Assembly (NCBI GenBank): GCA_016887505.1
Contig: CP069393.1
Location: 1,226,001-1,290,000 of the forward strand
From: Clostridia bacterium
GTDB taxonomy: Bacteria > Bacillota > TC1 > UBA5767
Reading direction: 5' to 3'
Length of the DNA: 64,000 bases
Shown here: positions 1-8,096 of the stretch, piece after piece
Position numbering within the stretch: position 1 is the stretch's first letter
How the letters are laid out: the number at the start of each line of letters is the position of its first letter
Notes under the pieces: generated by a model
The model's input: only the letters and a program-made list of their open reading frames with translations
What the model was told of the DNA's origin: nothing
Database searches by the model: none
Position numbers and translations under genes: made by a program

Positions 1-1202
1 TCGTCAAAGCGAGCTTTCAGTTCTACTAGAACTGTCACCTGCTTTCCGTTTTCTGCCGCTGTAGCCAAGGCTTCAATGATGGGAGAATTACCACTTACCC
101 GGTAGAGTGTCATTTTAATTGCTAGAACATTCGAATCACTAGCCGCATAACGCACCATATCGATAACGGGTGTAAATGAATCGTATGGATGGTGCAGTAA
201 TACATCCTTCTTTCGCAGCTTTTTAAAGAAACTCGAGGCGTCCTTGTAGGTCATCGCTTGATGGGACGTGAATGGCTTATATGCCTCCGCTTGTAGTGGA
301 ACCTCGCGGACGAATTTCATCAAGAATGTTAAATCGATGGAGTGCAGTACCCTAAACGTCTCACGAGCGCTGACCTCTAAACGTTCTTGAAGAATGCGGA
401 GTAAACGAAGATCCATATCCGACTGCACTTCTAGACGAACCACCTTGCCCCATTTACGCATTTTCAGTGTCTCCTGAATGGTCGCCAAAAGGTCTTCTGC
501 TTCTTCCTCGTCATAGCCCAAATCGGCGTTTCTAGTAATACGATAGTGACCATACGCTAAAATCTTGTGGTTATCGAATAATTCACCCAAATGTTCCTTA
601 ATAATCTTTTCCAACAAGATAAAGCAACGCTTTCCTCCAGAGGATGGCACCTCAATATAGCGTGGTAGCACTGATGGTGTTTGTACCGTTGCAAAAAGAT
701 ATTTGTCCCTATGCTTCTGACTTTGCAGCAAAAGGCCCACATTAAGTGTCTTGTTTTGAATTAAAGGAAATGGCCTTGACTGATCTACGACCAAAGGCGT
801 AAGTACAGGGTAGACCATCTCTTTATAATAACGTTCTGCAAAGTCTTTTTGTTCCTTATTCAATTCCCGATATCGATAAAAACGTACCTGCTTTTTCTTT
901 AGGTCATCCAATAACTGAAAATAGGCATTATACTGACGAGTATACATCTCGTGTACTTTTTTGTTGATAACCTCTATTTGCTTAAGAGGATTCATCCCAG
1001 AGGGGTCCTCAATCTTAACTCCTGCTTCAACTTGATCCCACAGTGAACCTACACGAATCATATAAAATTCATCTAAATTAGAGCTCACAATAGATATGAA
1101 TTTTAGGCGTTCCAATAAGGGGCTATTTCGGTCCTCTGCTTCTTCCACCACGCGGCTGTTGAAGGCCAGCCAACTAAGCTCTCGGTTAATATATTTATTC
1201 AT
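1..1202 (-). CDS. ppk1: Polyphosphate kinase (PPK1), C-terminal part beyond window
   Basis: The reading frame is open from an ATG at 1202 to the window edge, giving the first 400 residues of a protein usually near 700. The N-terminus (NRELSWLAFNSRV, then FISIVSSNLDEFYMIR) and the stretch IKMTLYRVSGNSPIIEAL near the edge are hallmarks of PPK1, which reversibly makes long-chain polyphosphate from ATP. The N-terminal and head domains and the start of the first catalytic C domain are visible; the phospho-histidine region lies outside. AAGGAGTG upstream is the ribosome site. The gene diverges from the ModE-like gene. The family call is secure; full-length integrity cannot be judged. Confidence 0.93.
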   Translation of the reverse strand, partial: MNKYINRELSWLAFNSRVVEEAEDRNSPLLERLKFISIVSSNLDEFYMIRVGSLWDQVEAGVKIEDPSGMNPLKQIEVINKKVHEMYTRQYNAYFQLLDDLKKKQVRFYRYRELNKEQKDFAERYYKEMVYPVLTPLVVDQSRPFPLIQNKTLNVGLLLQSQKHRDKYLFATVQTPSVLPRYIEVPSSGGKRCFILLEKIIKEHLGELFDNHKILAYGHYRITRNADLGYDEEEAEDLLATIQETLKMRKWGKVVRLEVQSDMDLRLLRILQERLEVSARETFRVLHSIDLTFLMKFVREVPLQAEAYKPFTSHQAMTYKDASSFFKKLRKKDVLLHHPYDSFTPVIDMVRYAASDSNVLAIKMTLYRVSGNSPIIEALATAAENGKQVTVLVELKARFD

Positions 1203-1231
1203 ACGTCACTCCTTCCGTCGAGAATTGACAG

Positions 1232-1260
1232 TTTACCTTGTCCTATGCATCAATTATACT
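1232..1260 (+). promoter_or_regulatory. Sigma-A type promoter for the ModE-like gene
   Basis: TTTACC at 1232-1237 and TATACT at 1255-1260 are separated by 17 bp and lie 24 bp before the ATG at 1284. AAGGAGG follows at 1268. The site falls in the 81 bp gap to the divergent ppk1 gene. This is a consensus match only. Confidence 0.45.
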
Positions 1261-1283
1261 ATAACTGAAGGAGGATTTCTGCC

Positions 1284-1637
1284 ATGAAAAATAAACTTAA
1301 CTTAAAATTCAAGATATGGTTGGAGAACGACGGTAAAGCATTCGGTGATGGACCTTATCAGCTACTGATTGGCGTTAATAATCTAGGTTCTCTAAGAAAG
1401 GCTGCTCAGGATATGAATATGTCCTATAGCCTTGCCCACAAACTTATTAAAAGCCTAGAGGTAGAATTGGGTTATCCCTTGATTGAGCGCACTGTGGGCG
1501 GAGCAGGCGGCGGCGGTAGCAGTCTTACCAAGGAAGCCAAAGACTTAATGCAGAACTATCATTCCTTCATTCAAGAAGCAGAAGCAGCATTAAACCAGCT
1601 TTTCCATAAATATTTTGCAAAAACAAACATCTCGTAG
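1284..1637 (+). CDS. Stand-alone ModE-type winged-helix DNA-binding protein
   Basis: This 117-residue protein consists only of the LysR/ModE-type winged helix-turn-helix. The helix pair is around residues 30-60 (GSLRKAAQDMNMSYSLAHKLIKSLE). The glycine-rich wing ERTVGGAGGGGSSLT at about 68-82 is typical of the ModE N-terminal domain. The molybdate-binding TOBE (MOP) domains of full ModE are absent, so it may not sense molybdate itself. Such short ModE-like proteins are common in anaerobes near molybdenum or metal-cofactor genes. Here the next genes are an Mrp/MinD/NifU set and, 3 kb on, a molybdenum hydroxylase. Start choice: AAGGAGG lies 9 bases before the ATG. The target genes are unknown. 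Confidence 0.8.
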   Translation: MKNKLNLKFKIWLENDGKAFGDGPYQLLIGVNNLGSLRKAAQDMNMSYSLAHKLIKSLEVELGYPLIERTVGGAGGGGSSLTKEAKDLMQNYHSFIQEAEAALNQLFHKYFAKTNIS

Positions 1638-1715
1638 CAATTCAAGAATCATGAAAGTCGGGCACTGGATTCGATTCTTCCAGTACAAAAAAGAGGCTCT
1701 TGCGAGCCTCCTCTA

Positions 1716-2465
1716 CTATCCTACAAATTTTTCCACTTGCTCCACAATCGATAGTATCTCCGGTGTAGCTTGGTACTCATGAATTTTTCCCTCATCGGAA
1801 AGGCGAGTGAATTCCGGATCGATGGGCACTCTTCCCAGCACAGGCAGATTGAACTTATTAGCCAGTTCCTCCCCATGTCCCTTACCGAAAATCTCAATTT
1901 TTGTACCACATTCAGGGCACATTGCATAGCTCATATTTTCGATGATACCAATTACTTTCTTGTCCATTTTTTCAGCCATGTGAACGGCTTTCCCTACTAC
2001 CATACCTGCCAAGTCCTGTGGTGTGGTTACCATAACTACGCCTTCCACATCGCAACTTTGCAAAACAGTTAAGGGTACATCACCAGTTCCAGGAGGCATG
2101 TCAATCAAAAGAAAATCCAATTCGCCCCAGTTAACTTCGTTAAAAAACTGGCCTACAATCTTTCCTACCAAAGGTCCTCTCCAGATGACCGGTTGGCTTG
2201 CATCCTCCAATAGTAAATTAATGGACATTACTAAGACGCCACTGTCTGACATCACGGGGTCAATAAATCCATTTTCACCTTTATCCGGGTGACCAGCTAC
2301 ACCAAATATTTTGGGAATGCTGGGGCCGGTTATATCTGCGTCCATCACACCAACCTTGTAGCCTTTATGGGCCAGTGTCGCTGCCAGCAGAGAGGTTGCA
2401 GAAGATTTTCCTACACCACCTTTTCCACTAGCGACTGCAATTACGTGTTTGATATTCTTATCCAT
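1716..2465 (-). CDS. mrp: Mrp/NBP35-family Fe-S cluster carrier ATPase
   Basis: This 249-residue P-loop ATPase of the Mrp/ApbC/NBP35 group is thought to carry and transfer [4Fe-4S] clusters to apoproteins. It has the deviant Walker A GKGGVGKSS at residues 14-22 with both the signature and P-loop lysines, the DADITGPSIP segment, the DMPPGTGD motif and the CPEC pair near residue 188 that bridges a cluster in dimers. It lacks the N-terminal MIP18/DUF59 domain of longer Mrp proteins, giving the short form usual in anaerobes. It is the last gene of a four-gene minus-strand set and starts 1 base after the previous stop. GAAGGAGAG precedes the ATG. Confidence 0.9.
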   Translation of the reverse strand: MDKNIKHVIAVASGKGGVGKSSATSLLAATLAHKGYKVGVMDADITGPSIPKIFGVAGHPDKGENGFIDPVMSDSGVLVMSINLLLEDASQPVIWRGPLVGKIVGQFFNEVNWGELDFLLIDMPPGTGDVPLTVLQSCDVEGVVMVTTPQDLAGMVVGKAVHMAEKMDKKVIGIIENMSYAMCPECGTKIEIFGKGHGEELANKFNLPVLGRVPIDPEFTRLSDEGKIHEYQATPEILSIVEQVEKFVG

Positions 2466-2466
2466 A

Positions 2467-3345
2467 TTACTCTCCTTCTTCTGTCAAAAATCTAAGCGAT
2501 ACCATCATCTTGACAAACTCCGCTTTCAGTTCATTGGGAATAAGGCCAAAGAAAGATTGTTTTTCTGTCTTTGATGCTTCGAGCATCAGACCCAAGTCAT
2601 CTGCATACGACAACTTCCCAACTGTTTTTAATCCTTCTGCAATAGCAAAATCCAAGATATGCATCGTGTAGTCTTTGTTTAAATCGTGCTTATTGATACA
2701 TAAACAAACAGGAATTCCCTTACCTTGCAACAAGGGCAAATTTCTTTTCAAAGCCTCCAAATCCTTTTTGGTTGGTTCAACTACCAAAAGGCTCAAGCTT
2801 GCATCCTCCATAATATCCAAGTTGGTGTCGTCAAAGCCTGCCGCCAAATCTACCACTAGGTATTTGGCTTGTCTTGCCACAGCCAGTTTCAACGCTTCTT
2901 GGTATACCTGCCTTGCAAAGGCTTCATCAAAAACCTGGGCTCCTTTAAGATCTGTATCCACCAAAAGTCCTGCATCTGTGTCAGCATAAAACCAACGTCC
3001 AGCTGGATTCGAGGTCATATAGAGGGCCTCAGTAGGGCATGCTTGTATGCATTTCCCACAACCGTCGCAAAGACATGGATCGATATATTCTAAACGAATA
3101 GCCCCTTTGGGGCAAACCGCGATACACTGCCCTGTCTTATTACAACTAGATTCAAATCTTTTGGCCATTAGTGTCTTGCTGTGTTCCATCTCACGAAATG
3201 GCTCGCCTCCAGCAAAAGCACGGACTCCCATATGAGAAAAGGATACATCTGCCATTAACGCATCGTCAAGAATTTTCCCCAATACAGCGGCAACCAGAGA
3301 TTTGCCTGTTCCACCGGACGCCCCAGTAATACATATCGTCTTCAT
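2467..3345 (-). CDS. MinD-superfamily P-loop ATPase with inserted ferredoxin domain
   Basis: This is a cytoplasmic 292-residue member of the MinD/ParA-like ATPases that carry a 2[4Fe-4S] ferredoxin insert; the family is linked to metal-cofactor or Fe-S assembly in anaerobes. Walker A is GASGGTGKS (about residues 8-16): the P-loop lysine is present but the signature lysine is replaced by Ser. The insert at roughly 65-110 has one complete CxxCxxCxxxCP motif (CDGCGKCIQACP). The preceding motif reads CNKTGQCIAVCP, with Thr where the second Cys is expected. The start was set at 3345 because GGAGG lies 6 bases upstream. The gene follows the smaller MinD-like gene by 1 base, suggesting a paired product. 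Confidence 0.87.
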   Translation of the reverse strand: MKTICITGASGGTGKSLVAAVLGKILDDALMADVSFSHMGVRAFAGGEPFREMEHSKTLMAKRFESSCNKTGQCIAVCPKGAIRLEYIDPCLCDGCGKCIQACPTEALYMTSNPAGRWFYADTDAGLLVDTDLKGAQVFDEAFARQVYQEALKLAVARQAKYLVVDLAAGFDDTNLDIMEDASLSLLVVEPTKKDLEALKRNLPLLQGKGIPVCLCINKHDLNKDYTMHILDFAIAEGLKTVGKLSYADDLGLMLEASKTEKQSFFGLIPNELKAEFVKMMVSLRFLTEEGE

Positions 3346-3346
3346 A

Positions 3347-3805
3347 TTAAACCTCCGGAGCAAGCAAGGAGAAAACATCCTTCATCAGGTTGTATACCCC
3401 TTGGTTATCTTCGGCCAATACTGTATCTTCACTAAGTTCGTAGGCAAAATACCGATTAAAGGGAATTGAGCCCACATACGCTATCTCCAATTCCTCCAAT
3501 AAGTCTAAAAGCCCTTTATCTACCTCTTCTCTGGCTTTATTGACCAAAACAGCACAGCTCGTATTGTTTTTAAGCATTTCTGCTGCCATGAAACCGATAT
3601 CCAATCGTCCGAATACACCTGGTTCAACCACGATAAGTGCCAAATCTGCCCTCGTAGCTTTTTTTCGTAGATCACAATTCAACCTAGCATGTCCATCAAG
3701 AATCTCGCACTCTAGACCTTCTTTTTTGGCAACGTAACGTAGCGATTCAGCAACAGTAGTTCGTCCTACGCCTCCCTTGAGGCCCGTTACCAGTATGCTA
3801 TTCAT
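3347..3805 (-). CDS. Short MinD-like P-loop protein without ferredoxin insert
   Basis: This 152-residue member of the MinD superfamily is much shorter than its neighbour and lacks the ferredoxin insert and part of the usual fold between Walker A and the middle strands. Walker A reads GLKGGVGRTT: the signature lysine is kept, but the P-loop lysine is Arg (codon CGA). LALIVVEPGVFGRLD and a CAVLVNKA guanine-recognition-like segment follow. Its start overlaps the NifU-like gene by 8 bases and its stop abuts the ferredoxin-type ATPase gene. Such pairs occur in anaerobes next to NifX/Orp-like proteins; none is present here. It probably cannot hydrolyse ATP alone and may work as a partner subunit (inference). 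Confidence 0.75.
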   Translation of the reverse strand: MNSILVTGLKGGVGRTTVAESLRYVAKKEGLECEILDGHARLNCDLRKKATRADLALIVVEPGVFGRLDIGFMAAEMLKNNTSCAVLVNKAREEVDKGLLDLLEELEIAYVGSIPFNRYFAYELSEDTVLAEDNQGVYNLMKDVFSLLAPEV

Positions 3806-4199
3806 TTTTTCCCCTATATTGTTCCACAGCAGCTAAAAGGCCTCTCACGCCTAGCAAGGAGCAGTGCTTCTTTTTCTCGGGAATTCCACCCAAAAAAGCA
3901 ACCACATCATCATCCGTTACCTGCAAAGCCTCATCCAAATCTTTACCCATCACCATCACGGACAGGGCTGAGCTAGTAGATATGGCACCAATGCAACCAA
4001 ATACCAAATACTTCAAATCTTCAATCTTGTTGTCCTTAACCTTAAGGAATACCTCAATATAGTCCCCGCAGTTGGGGTCCCCGACCTTAACCTTAGCATC
4101 GGCATCTTCTATCTCTCCTACATTCTTAGGGTCTAAAAAATGATTGATGACATTTTCAGTATATTCATCTGTTACCATTTCATCTGTTGTATAATCCAT
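3798..4199 (-). CDS. NifU/IscU-like Fe-S cluster assembly scaffold
   Basis: The 133-residue product matches the NifU N-terminal/IscU scaffold on which [2Fe-2S] and [4Fe-4S] clusters are built. All three cysteine ligands are present in their motifs: GDPNCGD, FGCIGAISTSS and KHCSLLG. There is no C-terminal ferredoxin or NfuA domain and no cysteine desulfurase gene beside it. An acidic N-terminal extension (MDYTTDEMVTDEYT) precedes the fold. The start at 4199 is supported by GAAGGGA before the ATG; an upstream in-frame ATG lacks such a site. It is the first gene of the set that continues with the two MinD-like ATPases and Mrp, so cluster assembly and transfer is the likely joint role. Confidence 0.88.
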   Translation of the reverse strand: MDYTTDEMVTDEYTENVINHFLDPKNVGEIEDADAKVKVGDPNCGDYIEVFLKVKDNKIEDLKYLVFGCIGAISTSSALSVMVMGKDLDEALQVTDDDVVAFLGGIPEKKKHCSLLGVRGLLAAVEQYRGKNE

Positions 4200-4357
4200 A
4201 CTATCCCTTCTTTCTCTTCTATGATTCAAGCCAATTGGCGTTCAATGCAAATCTCACTAAATTATATGCCTTGAGTCGCTCTTAGACAAGTTCACATACC
4301 TAATTTCGTATTTTTATGATAAAATTTAGCTTGTCAAATGAAGTAAAGGAGAAAATT

Positions 4358-4762
4358 ATGAACTTATTTAACAAAGAAGAAGTATTGGCCGTGATTAAAA
4401 ACTGGTATGATAGCTTTGATTCTCATGCCCCCATAGAAACCTATAAATCATTACTCGCCCAAGGTGAACTCTTCATTGATCTGCCACCCAAACCCAAGAC
4501 AGATTTTGAATCATTTTCCACCTGGTATGAAGAAAATAACAAAACCTTCTTCGATGGCAAGCACACTCTCAAAAGCATCGATATTAGCATGGAAAAAGAA
4601 ACGGCTACGGCAATCATTCCCTTGCATTGGGATGTACGTATGTGGACACCAGGAGATGCCAAAAGCAATGAACTTCATCTCGATATGGTTACCACCATTA
4701 CATTTGTACCTGACCCAGAAACTGGTGCACCACGCATCCAAAAATATCTTTCCGAAGAATAA
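4358..4762 (+). CDS. NTF2/SnoaL-like small protein
   Basis: This 134-residue cytosolic protein looks like the NTF2-like (SnoaL) cone fold: an N-terminal helix (NKEEVLAVIKNWYDSFDSHAPIETYKSLL), a WYEENNKTFFDGKHTLKSIDI segment and alternating strands with a conserved-looking LHWDVRMWTP stretch. Related proteins in anaerobes are annotated only as nuclear-transport-factor-2-like. Substrate and reaction are unknown. The start at 4358 was chosen for AAAGGAG 8 bases upstream; an ATG at 4316 has no ribosome site. The gene stands alone and is convergent with the aldehyde oxidoreductase gene across a shared terminator. Confidence 0.65.
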   Translation: MNLFNKEEVLAVIKNWYDSFDSHAPIETYKSLLAQGELFIDLPPKPKTDFESFSTWYEENNKTFFDGKHTLKSIDISMEKETATAIIPLHWDVRMWTPGDAKSNELHLDMVTTITFVPDPETGAPRIQKYLSEE

Positions 4763-4769
4763 AAAAGAA

Positions 4770-4805
4770 AGAAACGTGAATTGGCTAATTCACGTTTCTT
4801 TTTAT
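4770..4805. terminator. Bidirectional intrinsic terminator
   Basis: A perfect 13 bp stem (4770-4782 with 4787-4799) around a GGCT loop is followed by a T run on the plus strand and preceded by an A run, so it can end both the NTF2-like gene and the convergent aldehyde oxidoreductase gene. Confidence 0.9.
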
Positions 4806-4841
4806 ATAGACCATTTTCATAACTAGTCTCTTCATTTTTTC

Positions 4842-7586
4842 CTATTTCTTCTCAGCAAGAGCCTTCAAGATTTTATCCGGTGTAACTGGCATTTCAAAGA
4901 ATTCACAATCTATGGCATCCGTTATCGCATTAATAACAGCAGGAGCAACAGCATCTGTAGCTGCTTCGCCAATACTCTTTGCACCAAACGGTCCATGTTT
5001 TTCACCATTTTCAACCAAGATAATATCTATCTTAGGCATATCTGAGGCCTTAAATAGCTTGTATTTTTTTAGATTGTTGTTTGTCGGCTTTCCATCCTCG
5101 TCCCAAAGAATTTCTTCCTTGGTCGCATAGCCTAGCCCCATCTGAATACCACCGTGGATTTGACCCTCAGTCGTAAGTAGATTAATAGACTTACCAATAT
5201 CATGTGCTGCCACAATCTGAATTACGCGAACCTCACCTGTCTCAGTATCCACCTCTACTTCAGCAAAATCTGCAATGTAGGCACCTGGATCGAAGAAGGA
5301 TTGGTAGCTCTCTGTTGCATACAGACATTGTGAATTTGGTCCCGCTTGCGCCTTAAGAACCACTTCTTCCAAAGTTATACGCACATCAGGATTTGTAGCC
5401 TTCGCTACACATCCGTCCACCAAGACCAAGCCTTGAGTTGGTATATTCATGATATGACTTGCAATCTCTCGTAGCTTTAGAGAAAGAGCTTCCGCAGCCT
5501 TCACTGTGGCCTTACCTGCTACCCAGGTACTACGGCTAGCATGTGCTCCGTTATCCCAGAAAATTACGTCCGTATCTGAATCGACAACCGTGATACGTTC
5601 TACTGGAATACCGAGCACCTCAGAAGCCATCAACGCTAAGGTCACACTAACACCTTGGCCCAACTCATGAGTACCAGTAATCAAGCTGCAAGAACCATCC
5701 TCATTCATTTTGATGGAGATGGTTGAATAGTCAAACTGTGCATGCATAAAACCTGCACCGTGTACACCGCAGGCAACACCCACACCTCTTCTGTAGCGAC
5801 CTTCATCTTTCTTACGAGCAACTTTTTCTTTCCAGCCAAATTTTTCGGCACCTTTTTCTAAACATTCTTTTACGTAAGCATCGCCCAAGGTTTCGTCGTA
5901 TTTATAGTTCCAGCCTCGAGGATCCACTAGATTTTTCATACGGAATTCAACCTGATCATAACCCAATTTACGAGCAATGCAATTAAAATGAATCTCTTTG
6001 GTTGCAATAATTTCAGGTGCGCCGTATCCGCGCATAGCACCGGAAATCATCGTATTTGTATAGGTCGGGTATCCATGGATGCGGTAGTTTGGCACATCGT
6101 ATACACGGGTCATCTTATCTAGCATAGCACCCGTTACATCGAATGCTGAGCTACAATACGCACCTGTATCCACAATAACATTCGCTTCCTGGGCTACCAC
6201 TTTACCATCTTTGTCTACGCCAGTTGTGATATCGAAATGAGAACCGTGTCGGCATCTTGAAGCACTAATTACATCTCTGCGTGTCATTTCAATTTTGACA
6301 GGTCGTCTAGATTTCATAGCTAGAATCGCTGCTACTGGCTCTAGTATCACTTCTAGTTTTCCACCAAAAGCGCCACCCACAGTAGGACGAATAACCTTAA
6401 TTTTATTCATGGACATATCAAAAATTTCTGACAATACAGCACGGAATGGGAAGTTATTTTGAGTCGGTGTCCAAACGGTCAGATTTCCATTTTTATATTC
6501 AGCCATGCTTGCATGCAATTCAATTGCCGCATGGTGTACTTTCTGTGTGCTAACCTTATGATTAAATACATGCGCCGCCTTGGCCATTTCACCATCTACG
6601 TCGCCTGCCTCAGAACTCATATCAGCAATGCGATTGCCACCTGGCCAGATTTCTGGCGCCCCTTCTTCTGACGCTTTTCTAGCATCCACTACTACGGGCA
6701 GTTCTTCATATTCCACCTTGATTAGCTTTATGGCTTCATTGGCCGTAGCTTCATCAACTGCTGCAACAGCAGCAACTCGATCACCCACGAATCGCACCGT
6801 ATCTGCAAAGATGGTCTCATTTTTCAGAATATCTTGACCAGCAAAAGTCATGTAGCTGTTGTATTTGGTCATGGGTGAATTAAAGCAATGAGCAATCGCT
6901 TTAACTCCTGGAAGTTTTTCTGCTTCACTTGTATCAATACTCTTAATCTTAGCATGGGCTAATGGACTAAGAAGCAACTTACCAATTAACATATGGGGTC
7001 TGTCAATATCTGCCAAATATACCGCTTCACCTCTAACCTTGGAAACAGCATCTAGAATTGGCATGCGACTACCAATCTGACGATTATCTTTTGATTTAAC
7101 TTGAGGTGCAGGAACCTCTTCGCCACGCATGCGTTTTGCAGCCAATTGCACAGCTTCAACAATCTTCACATATCCGGTACAACGGCATAGATTGCCATCT
7201 AAGGTTTTATTGATATCTTCTTCCGTGGGATTCAAATTTTTATTTAGCAGTCCCACCACGGAAATAACCATACCTGGTGTGCAAAATCCACATTGGATTG
7301 CGCCCGTTTCTACAAAAGCCTGCTGTACAGGATGCAGGTTTTCTCCCTCAGCAATACCCTCGATGGTCACTATTTTTTTGCCCTCACACTTTTTTGCCAA
7401 TACTACGCATGAGTTTTTCGCTACACCATCGATTAGAACCTTGCAAGCACCGCAATCATTCGTTGCACAACCACACTTAGTGCCTTTGAGATTCAATACC
7501 TCACGGATAACTTTCATTAGAGTCCACTTGTCTTCAACTTGGACACGCACATCTTCATTATTCACGTTCAATAATAATTCTTGCAT
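4842..7586 (-). CDS. Molybdenum aldehyde oxidoreductase, 2Fe-2S/Moco fusion (xanthine oxidase family)
   Basis: This 914-residue molybdenum hydroxylase has the compact architecture of Desulfovibrio gigas aldehyde oxidoreductase (Mop). Residues 1-155 hold two [2Fe-2S] domains: plant-type cysteines C40, C45, C48 and C60, then C99, C102, C134 and C136 (CGFC and NLCRC). The remainder is the molybdopterin cytosine dinucleotide-binding part, with GGAFGGK near residue 405 and the catalytic glutamate in SIGEAATDAVAP (E874). No FAD domain is present or encoded nearby, so electrons probably pass to a ferredoxin or flavodoxin. It likely oxidises aldehydes to acids in the cytoplasm, but purine-type substrates cannot be excluded. 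It is a single gene divergent from a GntR regulator. Confidence 0.92.
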   Translation of the reverse strand: MQELLLNVNNEDVRVQVEDKWTLMKVIREVLNLKGTKCGCATNDCGACKVLIDGVAKNSCVVLAKKCEGKKIVTIEGIAEGENLHPVQQAFVETGAIQCGFCTPGMVISVVGLLNKNLNPTEEDINKTLDGNLCRCTGYVKIVEAVQLAAKRMRGEEVPAPQVKSKDNRQIGSRMPILDAVSKVRGEAVYLADIDRPHMLIGKLLLSPLAHAKIKSIDTSEAEKLPGVKAIAHCFNSPMTKYNSYMTFAGQDILKNETIFADTVRFVGDRVAAVAAVDEATANEAIKLIKVEYEELPVVVDARKASEEGAPEIWPGGNRIADMSSEAGDVDGEMAKAAHVFNHKVSTQKVHHAAIELHASMAEYKNGNLTVWTPTQNNFPFRAVLSEIFDMSMNKIKVIRPTVGGAFGGKLEVILEPVAAILAMKSRRPVKIEMTRRDVISASRCRHGSHFDITTGVDKDGKVVAQEANVIVDTGAYCSSAFDVTGAMLDKMTRVYDVPNYRIHGYPTYTNTMISGAMRGYGAPEIIATKEIHFNCIARKLGYDQVEFRMKNLVDPRGWNYKYDETLGDAYVKECLEKGAEKFGWKEKVARKKDEGRYRRGVGVACGVHGAGFMHAQFDYSTISIKMNEDGSCSLITGTHELGQGVSVTLALMASEVLGIPVERITVVDSDTDVIFWDNGAHASRSTWVAGKATVKAAEALSLKLREIASHIMNIPTQGLVLVDGCVAKATNPDVRITLEEVVLKAQAGPNSQCLYATESYQSFFDPGAYIADFAEVEVDTETGEVRVIQIVAAHDIGKSINLLTTEGQIHGGIQMGLGYATKEEILWDEDGKPTNNNLKKYKLFKASDMPKIDIILVENGEKHGPFGAKSIGEAATDAVAPAVINAITDAIDCEFFEMPVTPDKILKALAEKK

Positions 7587-8096
7587 CTAAACACCTCTCT
7601 CCACTGCAGCTTCTACAGGCTGCATCCATCTTTTTGAGCAGTTCACACCCGTCACTACAGTATACACGATAGTCTTTAATTTATTAATAGAATTTTATCT
7701 TGACATACATTTTTTCATGAATGAATCCATATAAGTACGACGAATTTACACCAGCCGGCAAGGGGTCATACCCTGCCAACAAGAATCCTTAAATCCAGAT
7801 ATCTTTCAGCATACATCCGCTTACCACCAAGTGTTTTTATCGATTATACAAAGGCCTTAGAGGCACTGATCCATTTCATATCCAGGTAGGAACTAGTTTC
7901 TTTATCCTAAGATAAGTTTGACATACGCACTAAAGTAAATGGCGAGACAAGTGCGGTCTAACTTCAGCACTTCAAAAATCCCTTGCCCTCACATAATCCT
8001 TTTACACTCAAACAAATTTATCCCAAGTTATGGTTATTTCTAATTCTACGTGTGATATCATATTGTAAGCATTACGAAAGAATATGGAGATGAAAA
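7587..8096. other. 510 bp gene-free stretch between divergent oxidoreductase and GntR genes
   Basis: No convincing coding frame, RNA gene or repeat was found. A minus-strand promoter candidate for the oxidoreductase is TTAATA (7687-7682) and TATACT (7664-7659) with a 17 bp spacer. A short GC-rich hairpin lies around 7757-7778 (GGCAAGGGG paired with CCCTGCC). The length is unusual for two short-leader genes, so further regulatory sites, including GntR operators, may lie here. Confidence 0.4.

Noticed and set aside
7129-7590. Open frame antisense to the aldehyde oxidoreductase N-terminus
   Set aside because: It is a shadow of the conserved Fe-S coding region on the other strand, without a ribosome site or domain.
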